64,000 nt of DNA from Xanthomonas hydrangeae (lineage in GTDB: Bacteria > Pseudomonadota > Gammaproteobacteria > Xanthomonadales > Xanthomonadaceae): NCBI GenBank assembly GCA_905142475.1, contig LR990730.1:930001-994000 (forward strand). Reading direction: 5' to 3'. The notes beneath the pieces were generated by a model. The model was not told where the DNA came from. It searched no databases and was given only the letters and a program-made list of their open reading frames with translations. Positions 10,021 through 18,455 of this stretch are shown here, in pieces. The position numbers and the translations under genes were made by a program. How positions within the stretch are numbered: the first letter of the stretch is position 1; every line of letters begins with the position of its first letter.

Positions 10021-11289
10021 GTGCCCTCCTACGCCGGTCCTCCCGTCGCCTCACGTCCGGGCGAAGTCACCTCCACGCTGCGGCTGCTGGTCTATCTGGT
10101 GCTGGCGATCGTGCTGATCGCGCTCGATAGCCGGGGGGGCTGGCTGAGCCAGGTGCGCCTGCAGGCCAACCTGCTGATCCAGCCGATCTGGGCCGTGGCC
10201 GGGTTGCCGGGGCGGATCGGCTCGCAGGTGCGCGACAACGCCGCCACCCACGCGCAGCTGGTGGAAGAAACCCGCGACCTGCGCAACCAGCTGCTGGTGG
10301 CCAATGCGCGCCTGACCCGGCTGCAGACCGCCGCGCTGGACAATGCGCAGCTGCGCGAACTGCTCAATGTGGCCGAGCGCCGCGGCCTGGACGTGCAGCT
10401 GGCGCCGATCCTGGATATCGACCTGGACCCGACCCGGCAGCGCCTGCTGCTGGATGCCGGCAGCCGCGATGGCGTGCTGATGGGCCAGGCGGTGATCGAT
10501 GCCGGCGGGCTGATGGGCCAGGTGATCGAGGTGACCCCGCTGCATTCGACCGTGCTGCTGCTGACCGACCCCGACCATGCGGTACCGGTCAGCGTGGCGC
10601 GCAACGGCGTGCGCCTGATCGTCTACGGCCGCGGCGACCGGCTGGAACTGCGCGACATCCCGCTCAGTGCCGGCGTGCAGGTGGGCGACGAGATCGTTAC
10701 CTCCGGCCTCGGCGGCCGCTTCCCGGCCGGCTTCCCGGTCGGCAAGGTGTCCGAACTGCATACGGACGACACCCACGCCTTCCTGGTCGGCGAACTGACC
10801 CCGGCCGCCAAGCTCGATCGCGGCCGCGATGTGTTGTTGCTGCGTGCAGGCAAGCCGCTACGCGTGGTGCCTGGGGCCGGGATTAGGGATTCGGGAGACG
10901 GGATTCGCAACAGCAACGGCAACGGTGTCGAGGCAGCTACCGCCAGCGCGCCAGCGAGTGCGCCGGTAACCGCAACACCACGCACACCGGCGGGCGGAGT
11001 GTCCAATCCGGCGATCGATCCGGCACGCCCGACGGCCGACGCGGCATCGGGCACCAGCACCGCGCTGCGTGCACGGTCCGCGGCGACACCTGCCGCGCCC
11101 GGCGTGCAGCCGTCCAGTGCGCCAGCGTCCGGCCGCCCGGCCAGCATGCCCGCCCGCCGTCCCGCATCGACCGCATCCAACGGCCCCAATCCCGATTCCC
11201 GTCCCGCTCCGCCGCAGGGCGCAGCTTCCAACCAATCCCCAATCCCCAATCCCCAATCCCGTCCGTCTCCAACGGAGACGGACCAATGA
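10021..11289 (+). CDS. mreC: rod shape-determining protein MreC with extended, repeat-derived tail
   Basis: 422 residues from a GTG start at 10021. A short cytoplasmic N-terminus is followed by one membrane segment (LLVYLVLAIVLIALDS, about 22-37), a coiled coil (about 75-115) and the two beta-barrel periplasmic domain (to about residue 285). MreC is the periplasmic scaffold linking MreB to MreD, PBP2 and RodA. Residues 286-422 are a Pro/Ala/Ser-rich tail, longer than usual for the family. Its DNA contains the same GGGATT-type repeats found between genes (10877-10906 forward, 11181-11206 and 11233-11262 reverse). These give peptides such as GIRDSGDGIRNSN and NQSPIPNPQ. The stop overlaps the mreD start. 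Confidence 0.95.
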   Translation: MPSYAGPPVASRPGEVTSTLRLLVYLVLAIVLIALDSRGGWLSQVRLQANLLIQPIWAVAGLPGRIGSQVRDNAATHAQLVEETRDLRNQLLVANARLTRLQTAALDNAQLRELLNVAERRGLDVQLAPILDIDLDPTRQRLLLDAGSRDGVLMGQAVIDAGGLMGQVIEVTPLHSTVLLLTDPDHAVPVSVARNGVRLIVYGRGDRLELRDIPLSAGVQVGDEIVTSGLGGRFPAGFPVGKVSELHTDDTHAFLVGELTPAAKLDRGRDVLLLRAGKPLRVVPGAGIRDSGDGIRNSNGNGVEAATASAPASAPVTATPRTPAGGVSNPAIDPARPTADAASGTSTALRARSAATPAAPGVQPSSAPASGRPASMPARRPASTASNGPNPDSRPAPPQGAASNQSPIPNPQSRPSPTETDQ

Positions 11290-11771
11290 CCCGCATGCGC
11301 AACACCTGGATACTGCCGGCGAGCATCGTCATCGCGCTGGTGCTGGGCCTGCTGCCGCTGCCGGTGGTGGTGCAGCCGCTGCGTCCGTACTGGCTGGCGC
11401 TGGTGCTGGCGTACTGGGTGATCGAGGAGCCTGACCGGGTCGGGCTGGGCATTGCCTTCGTGGCCGGCGTGCTGGCCGACCTGCTGTATGGCGGGCTGCT
11501 CGGCGAACAAGCGCTGCGGCTGGTGATCATGACCTTCATCCTGCAGCGCTTCCGCGCGCGGATGCGCTTCTTCCCGGTCTCGCAGCAGGCGCTGGCGATC
11601 GGCGGGCTGCTGCTCAACGACCGCATCGTCTCCTCGGCCGTGCATCTGGCGGTGGGCGAGCCGACCCTGCCGTGGAGCTACTGGTGGGCGCCGCTGCTGG
11701 GCATGGCGCTGTGGCCGCCGCTGTTCGTGTTGCTGGATGCGGTGCGGCTGGGCAAGCGGAGCAAGAAGTAA
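11286..11771 (+). CDS. mreD: rod shape-determining membrane protein MreD
   Basis: 161 residues with about five hydrophobic segments (for example IVIALVLGLLPLPVVV and GIAFVAGVLADLLYGGLLG). Length and topology are normal for MreD, the inner-membrane partner of MreC. The ATG overlaps the mreC stop by four bases, so the two are translationally coupled. Confidence 0.95.
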   Translation: MTRMRNTWILPASIVIALVLGLLPLPVVVQPLRPYWLALVLAYWVIEEPDRVGLGIAFVAGVLADLLYGGLLGEQALRLVIMTFILQRFRARMRFFPVSQQALAIGGLLLNDRIVSSAVHLAVGEPTLPWSYWWAPLLGMALWPPLFVLLDAVRLGKRSKK

Positions 11772-11774
11772 GCC

Positions 11775-13835
11775 ATGCACGGGCGTCGTCACCCCAAGAA
11801 CCCGCATGCGGAGGCCGAGCAGTTCCGCCGGCGTGCGGTGCTGGGCTTTGTGATGGTGGTGGTGTGCCTGGTCGGCCTGGGCGGCTGGTATTTCAAGCTG
11901 CAGGTGCTCGACCACGAGGTCTACGCCACCCGCTCGGAAGCCAACCGCATCAAGCCCAAACCGGTGGTGCCCGGGCGCGGCATGATCTACGACCGCACCG
12001 GCCGGCTGCTGGCCGAGAACGTGCCGGCCTTCCGCCTGGATGTGACCCCGGACAAGGTCACCGACATGGCTGCCATGCTCGCCGCGCTGGGCAAGGTGAT
12101 CCCGATCGCGCCGGAAGAACTGGAGCGCTTCAATCGTGAGCGCAAGGCGCGCCGCAGCTTCCTGCCGGTGACGCTCAAGCTGCGCATGAGCGATGAGGAA
12201 ATGGCGCGCTTTGCAGTGGAGCGCTGGCGTTTTCCCGGCGTGGAGCTGGAGCCGTATCTGACCCGGCGCTATCCGTTCGGGCCGTTGTTCGCGCACATCA
12301 TCGGCTACGTCGGCCGCATCGACGAAAAAGACCTGGCGGTACTGGGCGAGGGCAATGCTGCGCTCACCCACATGGGCAAATCCGGGCTGGAGCGCTATTA
12401 CGAGCAGGATCTGCGCGGGCAGGTCGGTTACGAGCAGGTCGAAACCAATGTGCAGGGACGGGCGATCCGCACCGTCGGCCGGGTCGCGCCGCAGTCGGGC
12501 GCGGACCTGCGGCTGTCGGTGGATGCCGACCTGCAGCGCGCGATGGTGGCCGCATTCGGCGAGCACGAAGGCGCGGCGATCGCGATGGACCCGCGCACCG
12601 GCGAGATCCTGGGCATGGTCAGCCTGCCCAGCTACGACCCCAACCTGTTCGTCAACGGCATCTCGCATACCGACTTCCGCATGCTCAACGACAACCCGTC
12701 GCGGCCGCAGTTCAACCGGCTGGTGCTGGGCGGGGTGGCGCCGGGCTCCACGCTCAAGCCGCTGATCGCGCTGGCCGGGCTCGATAGCGGCCTGCGCCGG
12801 CCGGAAGACCGTGTGCTCTCCACCGGCATGTTCTACCTGCCCGGCGTCAGCCGCGGCTGGGGCGACTCGCACCGCGGCGGTCACGGCTGGACCGATCTGC
12901 GCAAGTCGATCGCCCAGTCGGTCAATACCTACTACTACCGCCTGGCGGTGGATATGGGCATCGAGCGCTTCGACCAGTACATGGGCGGGTACGGGTTCGG
13001 TGCGCCCACCCGGGTGGACCTGCTGGGCGAAATCGGCGGCATCCTGCCGTCGCCGGCCTACAAGTACAAAACCCGCAAGGAGCGCTGGTACCCCGGCGAC
13101 ACCGTCAATATCGCCATCGGTCAGGGCGACTGGAAGGTGACCCCGTTGCAGCTGGTGCGCGGCATTTCGGGGATCGCCAGCGGCCTGCTGCAGCGCCCGC
13201 ATCTGGTGCTGGAACAGCGCACCGGCTTCGATCATCCGTGGCAGCCGATGATCCAGCCGCCGGGCAAGCCGATCAGCCCGAATCCTGCGCATGTGCAGGT
13301 GGTGCGCGAGGGCATGATGGACACCATGCGCCCGGGCGGCACCGGGTATGCCATCACCCCCGGCGCGCCGTACCTGATGGCCGGCAAGACCGGCACCGCG
13401 CAGGTGGTCAGTCGCAGGGGCGTGGCGGCGGTGGACCCGCGCAGCCTGCCGATGCATTTGCGTCACCGCGGCCTGTTCGTCGGTTTCGCACCGGCCGACA
13501 ACCCGGTCATCGCGGTGGCGGTGGCGGTGGAGGGCGGCGGCTTCGGTACCAGCTCGGCGGCGCCGATCGCACGCAAGATCTTCGACGCCTGGCTGCTGGG
13601 CAAGCTGCCCGCCGGCCTGGAGCCGCTGGACAGTGAGCTCGGCATGACCGCCGTGGGCGTCAACCAGTTCGAGGCCGGCGCCACCGATGCGCGCCAGGCC
13701 GGCGATGCGGCCGCGGCCACGCTGGCCGAGCTGCCGGTGGTGATCGGCCAGGCCGCGGTGGCATTGGACCCCAATACGCCGGCGCAGCCGGTGGTGCCGG
13801 ATGTGCCCGATGCGGTCCAGGAGACCGACCATTGA
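11775..13835 (+). CDS. mrdA: penicillin-binding protein 2 (peptidoglycan transpeptidase)
   Basis: 686 residues, three bases after mreD. An N-terminal membrane anchor (VLGFVMVVVCLVGLGGWYF) is followed by the PBP dimerisation domain (RGMIYDRTGRLLAENVPAF) and the transpeptidase domain. The active-site motifs are STLK in GVAPGSTLKPLIAL, SVN in AQSVNTYYY and KTGT in GKTGTAQV. It makes the cross-links of side-wall peptidoglycan with RodA. The last ~80 residues are Ala/Val/Pro-rich and look like a dispensable tail. Confidence 0.97.
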   Translation: MHGRRHPKNPHAEAEQFRRRAVLGFVMVVVCLVGLGGWYFKLQVLDHEVYATRSEANRIKPKPVVPGRGMIYDRTGRLLAENVPAFRLDVTPDKVTDMAAMLAALGKVIPIAPEELERFNRERKARRSFLPVTLKLRMSDEEMARFAVERWRFPGVELEPYLTRRYPFGPLFAHIIGYVGRIDEKDLAVLGEGNAALTHMGKSGLERYYEQDLRGQVGYEQVETNVQGRAIRTVGRVAPQSGADLRLSVDADLQRAMVAAFGEHEGAAIAMDPRTGEILGMVSLPSYDPNLFVNGISHTDFRMLNDNPSRPQFNRLVLGGVAPGSTLKPLIALAGLDSGLRRPEDRVLSTGMFYLPGVSRGWGDSHRGGHGWTDLRKSIAQSVNTYYYRLAVDMGIERFDQYMGGYGFGAPTRVDLLGEIGGILPSPAYKYKTRKERWYPGDTVNIAIGQGDWKVTPLQLVRGISGIASGLLQRPHLVLEQRTGFDHPWQPMIQPPGKPISPNPAHVQVVREGMMDTMRPGGTGYAITPGAPYLMAGKTGTAQVVSRRGVAAVDPRSLPMHLRHRGLFVGFAPADNPVIAVAVAVEGGGFGTSSAAPIARKIFDAWLLGKLPAGLEPLDSELGMTAVGVNQFEAGATDARQAGDAAAATLAELPVVIGQAAVALDPNTPAQPVVPDVPDAVQETDH

Positions 13836-14950
13836 GTGACATCCTGCGCTGGCTGGTGGACATGGTCGCGCGCTTCACGCGCAGCCTGGACTGGGTGCTG
13901 TGCCTGGCGCTGGGGGCGCTGATGGTGATCGGGCTGTCGGTGCTCAAGAGCGCCGGCGGCGCCGCCAACGGCGATCATCTGGTGATGGCGCAGGGCGTGC
14001 GCTTTGTCATCGGCCTGGCCGCGATGTGGGGCATTTCGCGCATGTCGGTGCTGCGCCTGCGCGCCTGGACGCCGTGGGTCTACGGCTTGTCGATGCTGCC
14101 GCTGCTGGCGGTGTTCGCGCTGGGCACCGGCAAGTACGGCCGCCAGTGGCTGGATCTGAAACTGTTCTACCTGCAGCCTGCCGAGTTGTTGAAGATCAGC
14201 CTGCCGATGATGGCGGCCTGGTATCTGCATCGCATGCCGCTGCCGCCGCGCATCTCCACCGTGCTGGTCACCTGCATGATCATCGGCGTGCCCACTGCGC
14301 TGATCATGCTGCAGCCGGACTTCGGCACCGGCGTGCTGATCGCCGCCAGCGGCGTGTTCGTGCTGCTGTTGGCTGGGCTGCCGTGGTGGTGGGTGGCGGT
14401 GGGCGTGGGCGGCGTCTCGGCGGCCGCGCCGGTGGCCTGGTTCTGGCTGCTGCGGCCATACCAGAAGGACCGCATCATGATGTTCCTCAACCCGGAAAAC
14501 GATGCGCTGGGCGCGGGCTGGAACATCATCCAGTCCAAGATCGCGATCGGCTCGGGCGGTTTCGACGGCAAGGGCTGGGGACTGGGTTCGCAATCGCATC
14601 TGAACTTCATTCCCGAACAGACCACCGACTTTGCGTTTTCGGTGCTCAGCGAAGAATTCGGCTGGATCGGCGTGGCCACCGTGCTGACCTTGTATCTGAT
14701 CGTGATCGGCCGCTGCCTGTGGATCGCCTCGCAAGCGCGCGACACCTATTCGCGGCTGATGGCCGGTGCCACCGGGCTGGCGTTCTTCGTCTACGTGCTG
14801 GTCAACGGCGGCATGATTTCCGGCCTGCTGCCGGTGGTTGGCGTGCCGATGCCGCTGATGAGTTACGGCGGCACCTCGGCGGTGTCATTGCTGGCCGGAT
14901 TGGGCCTGGTGATGGCGGTCAAGGCGCATCGTCCTGTGCATGGGTACTGA
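13832..14950 (+). CDS. rodA: peptidoglycan glycosyltransferase RodA (SEDS family)
   Basis: 372 residues from TTG 13832, which overlaps the mrdA stop by four bases; an in-frame ATG at 13862 is the alternative start. About ten membrane segments are present. The SEDS-family loops appear as QPDFGTGVLI, the WNIIQSKIAIGSGG stretch, QTTDFAFSVLSEEFG and the C-terminal PLMSYGGTSAVSLLAGLG. It polymerises glycan strands with PBP2 during elongation. It is the last gene of the operon. Confidence 0.95.
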   Translation: MSDILRWLVDMVARFTRSLDWVLCLALGALMVIGLSVLKSAGGAANGDHLVMAQGVRFVIGLAAMWGISRMSVLRLRAWTPWVYGLSMLPLLAVFALGTGKYGRQWLDLKLFYLQPAELLKISLPMMAAWYLHRMPLPPRISTVLVTCMIIGVPTALIMLQPDFGTGVLIAASGVFVLLLAGLPWWWVAVGVGGVSAAAPVAWFWLLRPYQKDRIMMFLNPENDALGAGWNIIQSKIAIGSGGFDGKGWGLGSQSHLNFIPEQTTDFAFSVLSEEFGWIGVATVLTLYLIVIGRCLWIASQARDTYSRLMAGATGLAFFVYVLVNGGMISGLLPVVGVPMPLMSYGGTSAVSLLAGLGLVMAVKAHRPVHGY

Positions 14951-15477
14951 GCCGGTATGTCGTGCGGCTAACGGCGGCTGCAAAACTACTGCGCTCACCA
15001 CAGATGGGTGCGGCTGGCTTTTGTAGAGCGGGTGATCTGCGGCTTTGCTGCAGGGCCCTTGCCCGCCCACCGCCGCGGGACACGCTGCAAGTACGTCCCT
15101 GTAAGCTCTTCTGCGGCATCCATGCCGCATAAGGTCCCGCGGCGGTGGGCGGGCAAGGGCCAGTCGAGATGGTCGGTGCATGGTGCGAGCAGTGCATGTT
15201 GCGCGGCTGTTCGATGATTTGCGGTCTGAGGAGCTCCTTTCTATCCGAGCGAGTCACTGCTATCCCGACATCGCTGCACGCATCAACGAAGGTGCATGTG
15301 GCCAACACGTTGCCGTCGTCGCTACAGCGTTCGAGTGATTTTGTTGGTCGCTTTAAGCACGGCGCGCCGCATGCGCCACACGCATGCGACACGCACATGT
15401 CACCCAGCTGACGCTTCGCAAATCGCGCACCGTTCTGCGCGCTGCGTTGCAATGCCGACACACCGTCGCGGCGCCGC
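14951..15477. other. gene-free intergenic region with a palindromic repeat
   Basis: Between rodA and the polygalacturonase promoter there is no convincing gene. The stretch holds one canonical palindrome with its flanks (about 15020-15260) and otherwise nothing recognised. Confidence 0.75.
15054..15161 (+). repeat. palindromic intergenic repeat, canonical type
   Basis: The 108-bp palindrome has arms GGCCCTTGCCCGCCCACC and GGTGGGCGGGCAAGGGCC and an inner hairpin around GCGGCATCCATGCCGC. Conserved flanks extend on both sides: the left resembles TGATCTGCGGCTTTGCTGCA, and the right contains GATGGTCGGTG and, about 75 bp on, AGCTCCTTTCTATCCGAGC. Confidence 0.85.
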
Positions 15478-15538
15478 TTCGTTCGCGCGGTTCCGGGTTC
15501 GCTTGCCTTGCGCATGTACTGTGATTGCTCCGTAGAGT
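15478..15538 (+). promoter_or_regulatory. PIP box and -10 of the polygalacturonase gene
   Basis: TTCGT (15478-15482), a spacer of exactly 15 bases, TTCGC (15498-15502), then 30 bases and TAGAGT (15533-15538). This satisfies the HrpX consensus TTCGB-N15-TTCGB-N30/32-YANNRT at every fixed position. It lies 83 bases before the start codon. HrpX control is therefore expected, in line with what is known of polygalacturonases in X. campestris. Confidence 0.85.
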
Positions 15539-15620
15539 CCGTCACGCCGCTGAGTTTGCCGCGGCCGGGTCGCGTTGCTTCAGCAGGCACGCCCCATTCC
15601 TCTCTCAGGTGATCTTCTTC

Positions 15621-17027
15621 ATGAAATTGCTAACCGCCGCCATCGGCGGTGTCTGTCTTATGCTCGCCGCACAAGCCGGCGCCATCAACCTTGCAACCGG
15701 CGATACGCGCGCGGTCTCCGAGCCGGCGATTCCTGCCACCTGCCAGCCGGTGAGTGCCAGCTACACGCCGAGTGGGCGCCTGTTCGACGCTGCATCGGAA
15801 AGTGCGCCGCCGGATACCAAGACCATCCAGGCCGCACTGACCGCCTGTACCGGCAAAAACGGCAGCGTGCTGCTCAAGGCCGGCACCGGCACTGCGTTTC
15901 TCAGCGGGCCGCTGTCGATTCCCACCGGCGTCACCTTGGTCATCGATCAGGGCGTCACCCTGTACGGCTCGCGCAATCCGGCCGACTACGGTAGCGGCTG
16001 CGGCACTGCCGGTGCCAAGAGCGGTGGGTGTCTGCCGTTGATCAGCGTCAAGGGCCTCAAGTCGGGCGTGATGGGTGTGCGTACCGGCGGGCGCCAGGGC
16101 ACCATCGACGGCCGCGGCGATCTGCCCATGCTCGGCAAGAACACCACCTGGTGGGAATTCGGCGAAAACGCCAAGAACGCAGGCCAGGTGCAGAACAGTC
16201 CGGACCTGATCAAGGTGCAGAACTCCAACACCTTCACGCTCTACAACGTCAACCTGATCAATGCGGCGTACTTCCATTTCTTCGCGCATATCGTCGATGG
16301 CCTGACCATCTGGGGCGTGCGGGTGAAGTCGCCGGCCACCAGCCCCAACACCGATGGTCTGGACCTGGACAGCGTGGTCAACGCCAGCCTGGTCGATAAC
16401 GATGTGATGGGCGGCGACGACTGCGTGGCGATCAAGACCATTGCCTCCAAGTCCGGCAACATCAGTGTGCGCGACAACCGCTGTTACGGCACCCACGGCA
16501 TCTCGATCGGCAGCGAAGTGATGTCCGGGGTCAACAATGTGCTGATCGAAAACAACGCCATCACCTCCACCGACGATGCCGGCAACCGCAGTACCGACAA
16601 CAACGGGCTGCGCATCAAGACCAGCATCGTCAAGGGCGGCCCGGTCAGCCTGATCACCTATCGCAACATCTGCCTGTTCGGGGTGACCAGCCCGCTGGTG
16701 ATCAACCCGTTCTATTCGACCGGTGGTAGCGGGACCAAACCCAGTTTCAAGGAGATCGTGGTCAACGGCTTGCGTACCACGGGCGATGTCGGCCTCAAGG
16801 GCAAGGGCTGGATCCTGAAGGGCTTCGATGCGCAGACGCCGCTGGATCTGGTGCTGGCCAATCTTGCGACAGGCAACACTGCCGTCACCGCCAGCAACGC
16901 GCAGATCGGGCTGGTCAACAGCGACCTGACGGCCGAAAAGTTGGGCGCCGGCGTCACGACCGCCCCCGTGCAACTGAGTGGCGCGATCCCGACCTGCTCG
17001 ACGGCACCGCGTTTCCCGGCGCTGTGA
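15621..17027 (+). CDS. secreted polygalacturonase, glycoside hydrolase family 28
   Basis: 468 residues from ATG 15621. Upstream in-frame codons were rejected because this ATG starts a clean signal peptide (MKLLTAAIGGVCLMLAAQAGA). It is a right-handed beta-helix enzyme that hydrolyses alpha-1,4 galacturonosyl bonds of pectin outside the cell. The GH28 catalytic set is complete: NTD 243-245, DD 266-267, GTHG with His292, and RIK 331-333. It is probably exported by Sec and then type II secretion. The gene is monocistronic and controlled by the PIP box just upstream. An inverted repeat follows the stop (17092-17120). Confidence 0.95.
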   Translation: MKLLTAAIGGVCLMLAAQAGAINLATGDTRAVSEPAIPATCQPVSASYTPSGRLFDAASESAPPDTKTIQAALTACTGKNGSVLLKAGTGTAFLSGPLSIPTGVTLVIDQGVTLYGSRNPADYGSGCGTAGAKSGGCLPLISVKGLKSGVMGVRTGGRQGTIDGRGDLPMLGKNTTWWEFGENAKNAGQVQNSPDLIKVQNSNTFTLYNVNLINAAYFHFFAHIVDGLTIWGVRVKSPATSPNTDGLDLDSVVNASLVDNDVMGGDDCVAIKTIASKSGNISVRDNRCYGTHGISIGSEVMSGVNNVLIENNAITSTDDAGNRSTDNNGLRIKTSIVKGGPVSLITYRNICLFGVTSPLVINPFYSTGGSGTKPSFKEIVVNGLRTTGDVGLKGKGWILKGFDAQTPLDLVLANLATGNTAVTASNAQIGLVNSDLTAEKLGAGVTTAPVQLSGAIPTCSTAPRFPAL

Positions 17028-17091
17028 TCGATCGGGCGTGGCCGGCGTTTCGGCTGCGCCTCATTTTTTTCGAATGCCGTTTGCGAAAAAC

Positions 17092-17120
17092 GATGCAGCG
17101 CCGCGAGGTGCTGCATCGTG
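17092..17120 (+). terminator. stem-loop behind the polygalacturonase gene
   Basis: ACGATGCAGC pairs with GCTGCATCGT around a loop of about ten bases. There is no clean T tract after it, so termination is uncertain. Confidence 0.35.
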
Positions 17121-17315
17121 GGGACTGAGGGAATTTCCGATTCCATCGCAGCGGACACATCCGGGCCTGCATGGAGGTTTTTTCGTGCTGCGCCCTGCAG
17201 CTGGGTGTCCTGCAAGCTTGTGCCAATGCTGCGGCATGTCTTGACTTCGGCTAAAGCTCTTTCGTTTCATGGTCTTATTGCCAGAAGTTCATCTGGTCTC
17301 TGTTACTCTCGGCCG

Positions 17316-18455
17316 ATGATTCGACGCACCCTGACCTGCCTGCTCACCCTCGGCCTTGTCGCCTGCGCGACCCAGCCCAGCCCTCCGACCCCGCCGCCGG
17401 CTGCCAGCGCGCCCCCGGCCAGGCCGCCGAGCGCGCCGGTCGCGCCCGTCAGCGCCGCCGCCGAAGCGCCTGCATTGCCGCCGGTGGACCTGACCCCGGT
17501 GCCGTTCGAGATCGCCCGTGCCAATTTCGTGCGCGACACCGCCGCCAGGTACGGCCTCGACGCCGCGCAGATCGACGCGGTGCTGGCGCAGGCGCAATTC
17601 AAGGACGCCATCGTCACCGCCATGTCGCGCCCGGCCGAGCGGGTCAAGCCGTGGAACGAATACCGCCCGATGTTCATCACCCAGGCGCGCATCGATGGCG
17701 GCCGCAAGTTCCTGGCCGAGCACCGCGCCGAACTGGGCAAGGTCGAGGCGGCCACCGGTGTGCCGGCGCAGGTGATCGTGGCCATCATCGGGGTGGAAAC
17801 CAGCTATGGCAGCAACGCCGGCAAGTACCGCGTGCTGGATGCGCTGTACACGCTGGCATTCCGTTATCCGCGCAGCGGCGATCCGGCCAAACTCGAACGC
17901 GAAGTGCGTCGCGAGCTATTCTTCCGAGATGAACTCGGCCAGCTGTTCGCGCTCGGCAAGGAAGAGCAGCTCGATGTCACCACGCTGATCGGCAGCTATG
18001 CCGGCGCGATGGGCATGGGCCAGTTCATGCCGTCCAGCTACCGCCAGTTTGCCGTGGATGGCGATGCCGACGGCAAGCGCAATCTGTTCACCGACCACAA
18101 CGACGTGTTCGCCTCGGTCGCCAACTACTTCGTCAAGAAGGGCGGCTGGGTGCGCGGTGGCCAGGTCGCGGTACCGGCCACGCTGGCCGCCGGCCACGAA
18201 GAATTCAATCCCACCGACTGGTCGCCGGTGCATACGCTGGCCGATCTGTCGGCGCGTGGTTACCACACGAATGCGCCCGTAGTGGCCGGCAGCACGGCGA
18301 CCCCGATCACCCTGGACGATGCCAACGGCAAACAGTACTGGCTGGGCTTCCAGAATTTCTACGCGATCACCCGGTACAACATTTCCAAGATGTACGCGAT
18401 GGCCGTGTTCCAGCTGTCCGAGGCCATCGCCGGCAAGGAGTTACCCCCGGCATGA
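17316..18455 (+). CDS. mltB: lytic murein transglycosylase B (lipoprotein)
   Basis: 379 residues from ATG 17316, which begins a lipoprotein signal with the lipobox LVAC (MIRRTLTCLLTLGLVACAT). A Pro/Ala-rich linker (about 25-65) leads to the family 3 transglycosylase domain. Visible motifs are IVAIIGVETSYGSNAGKYRV, with the catalytic Glu, and SYAGAMGMGQFMPSSY. It cleaves glycan strands with formation of 1,6-anhydromuramic acid at the outer-membrane inner face. It is coupled to rlpA by an ATGA overlap. Confidence 0.93.
   Translation: MIRRTLTCLLTLGLVACATQPSPPTPPPAASAPPARPPSAPVAPVSAAAEAPALPPVDLTPVPFEIARANFVRDTAARYGLDAAQIDAVLAQAQFKDAIVTAMSRPAERVKPWNEYRPMFITQARIDGGRKFLAEHRAELGKVEAATGVPAQVIVAIIGVETSYGSNAGKYRVLDALYTLAFRYPRSGDPAKLEREVRRELFFRDELGQLFALGKEEQLDVTTLIGSYAGAMGMGQFMPSSYRQFAVDGDADGKRNLFTDHNDVFASVANYFVKKGGWVRGGQVAVPATLAAGHEEFNPTDWSPVHTLADLSARGYHTNAPVVAGSTATPITLDDANGKQYWLGFQNFYAITRYNISKMYAMAVFQLSEAIAGKELPPA

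Noticed and set aside
10623..13832. 1069-codon open frame antisense to mreC-mreD-mrdA
   Set aside because: It is His/Arg/Gln-rich, has no family likeness and mirrors GC-rich codons of three certain genes. Similar long antisense frames lie opposite xcsD, the TonB receptor at 49628 and the kinase genes.
17049..17073. TTCGG-N15-TTCGA, a PIP-like pair before mltB
   Set aside because: The last base is A, outside the consensus. No YANNRT follows at 30-32 bp, and it lies 240 bp from mltB directly behind the polygalacturonase stop.
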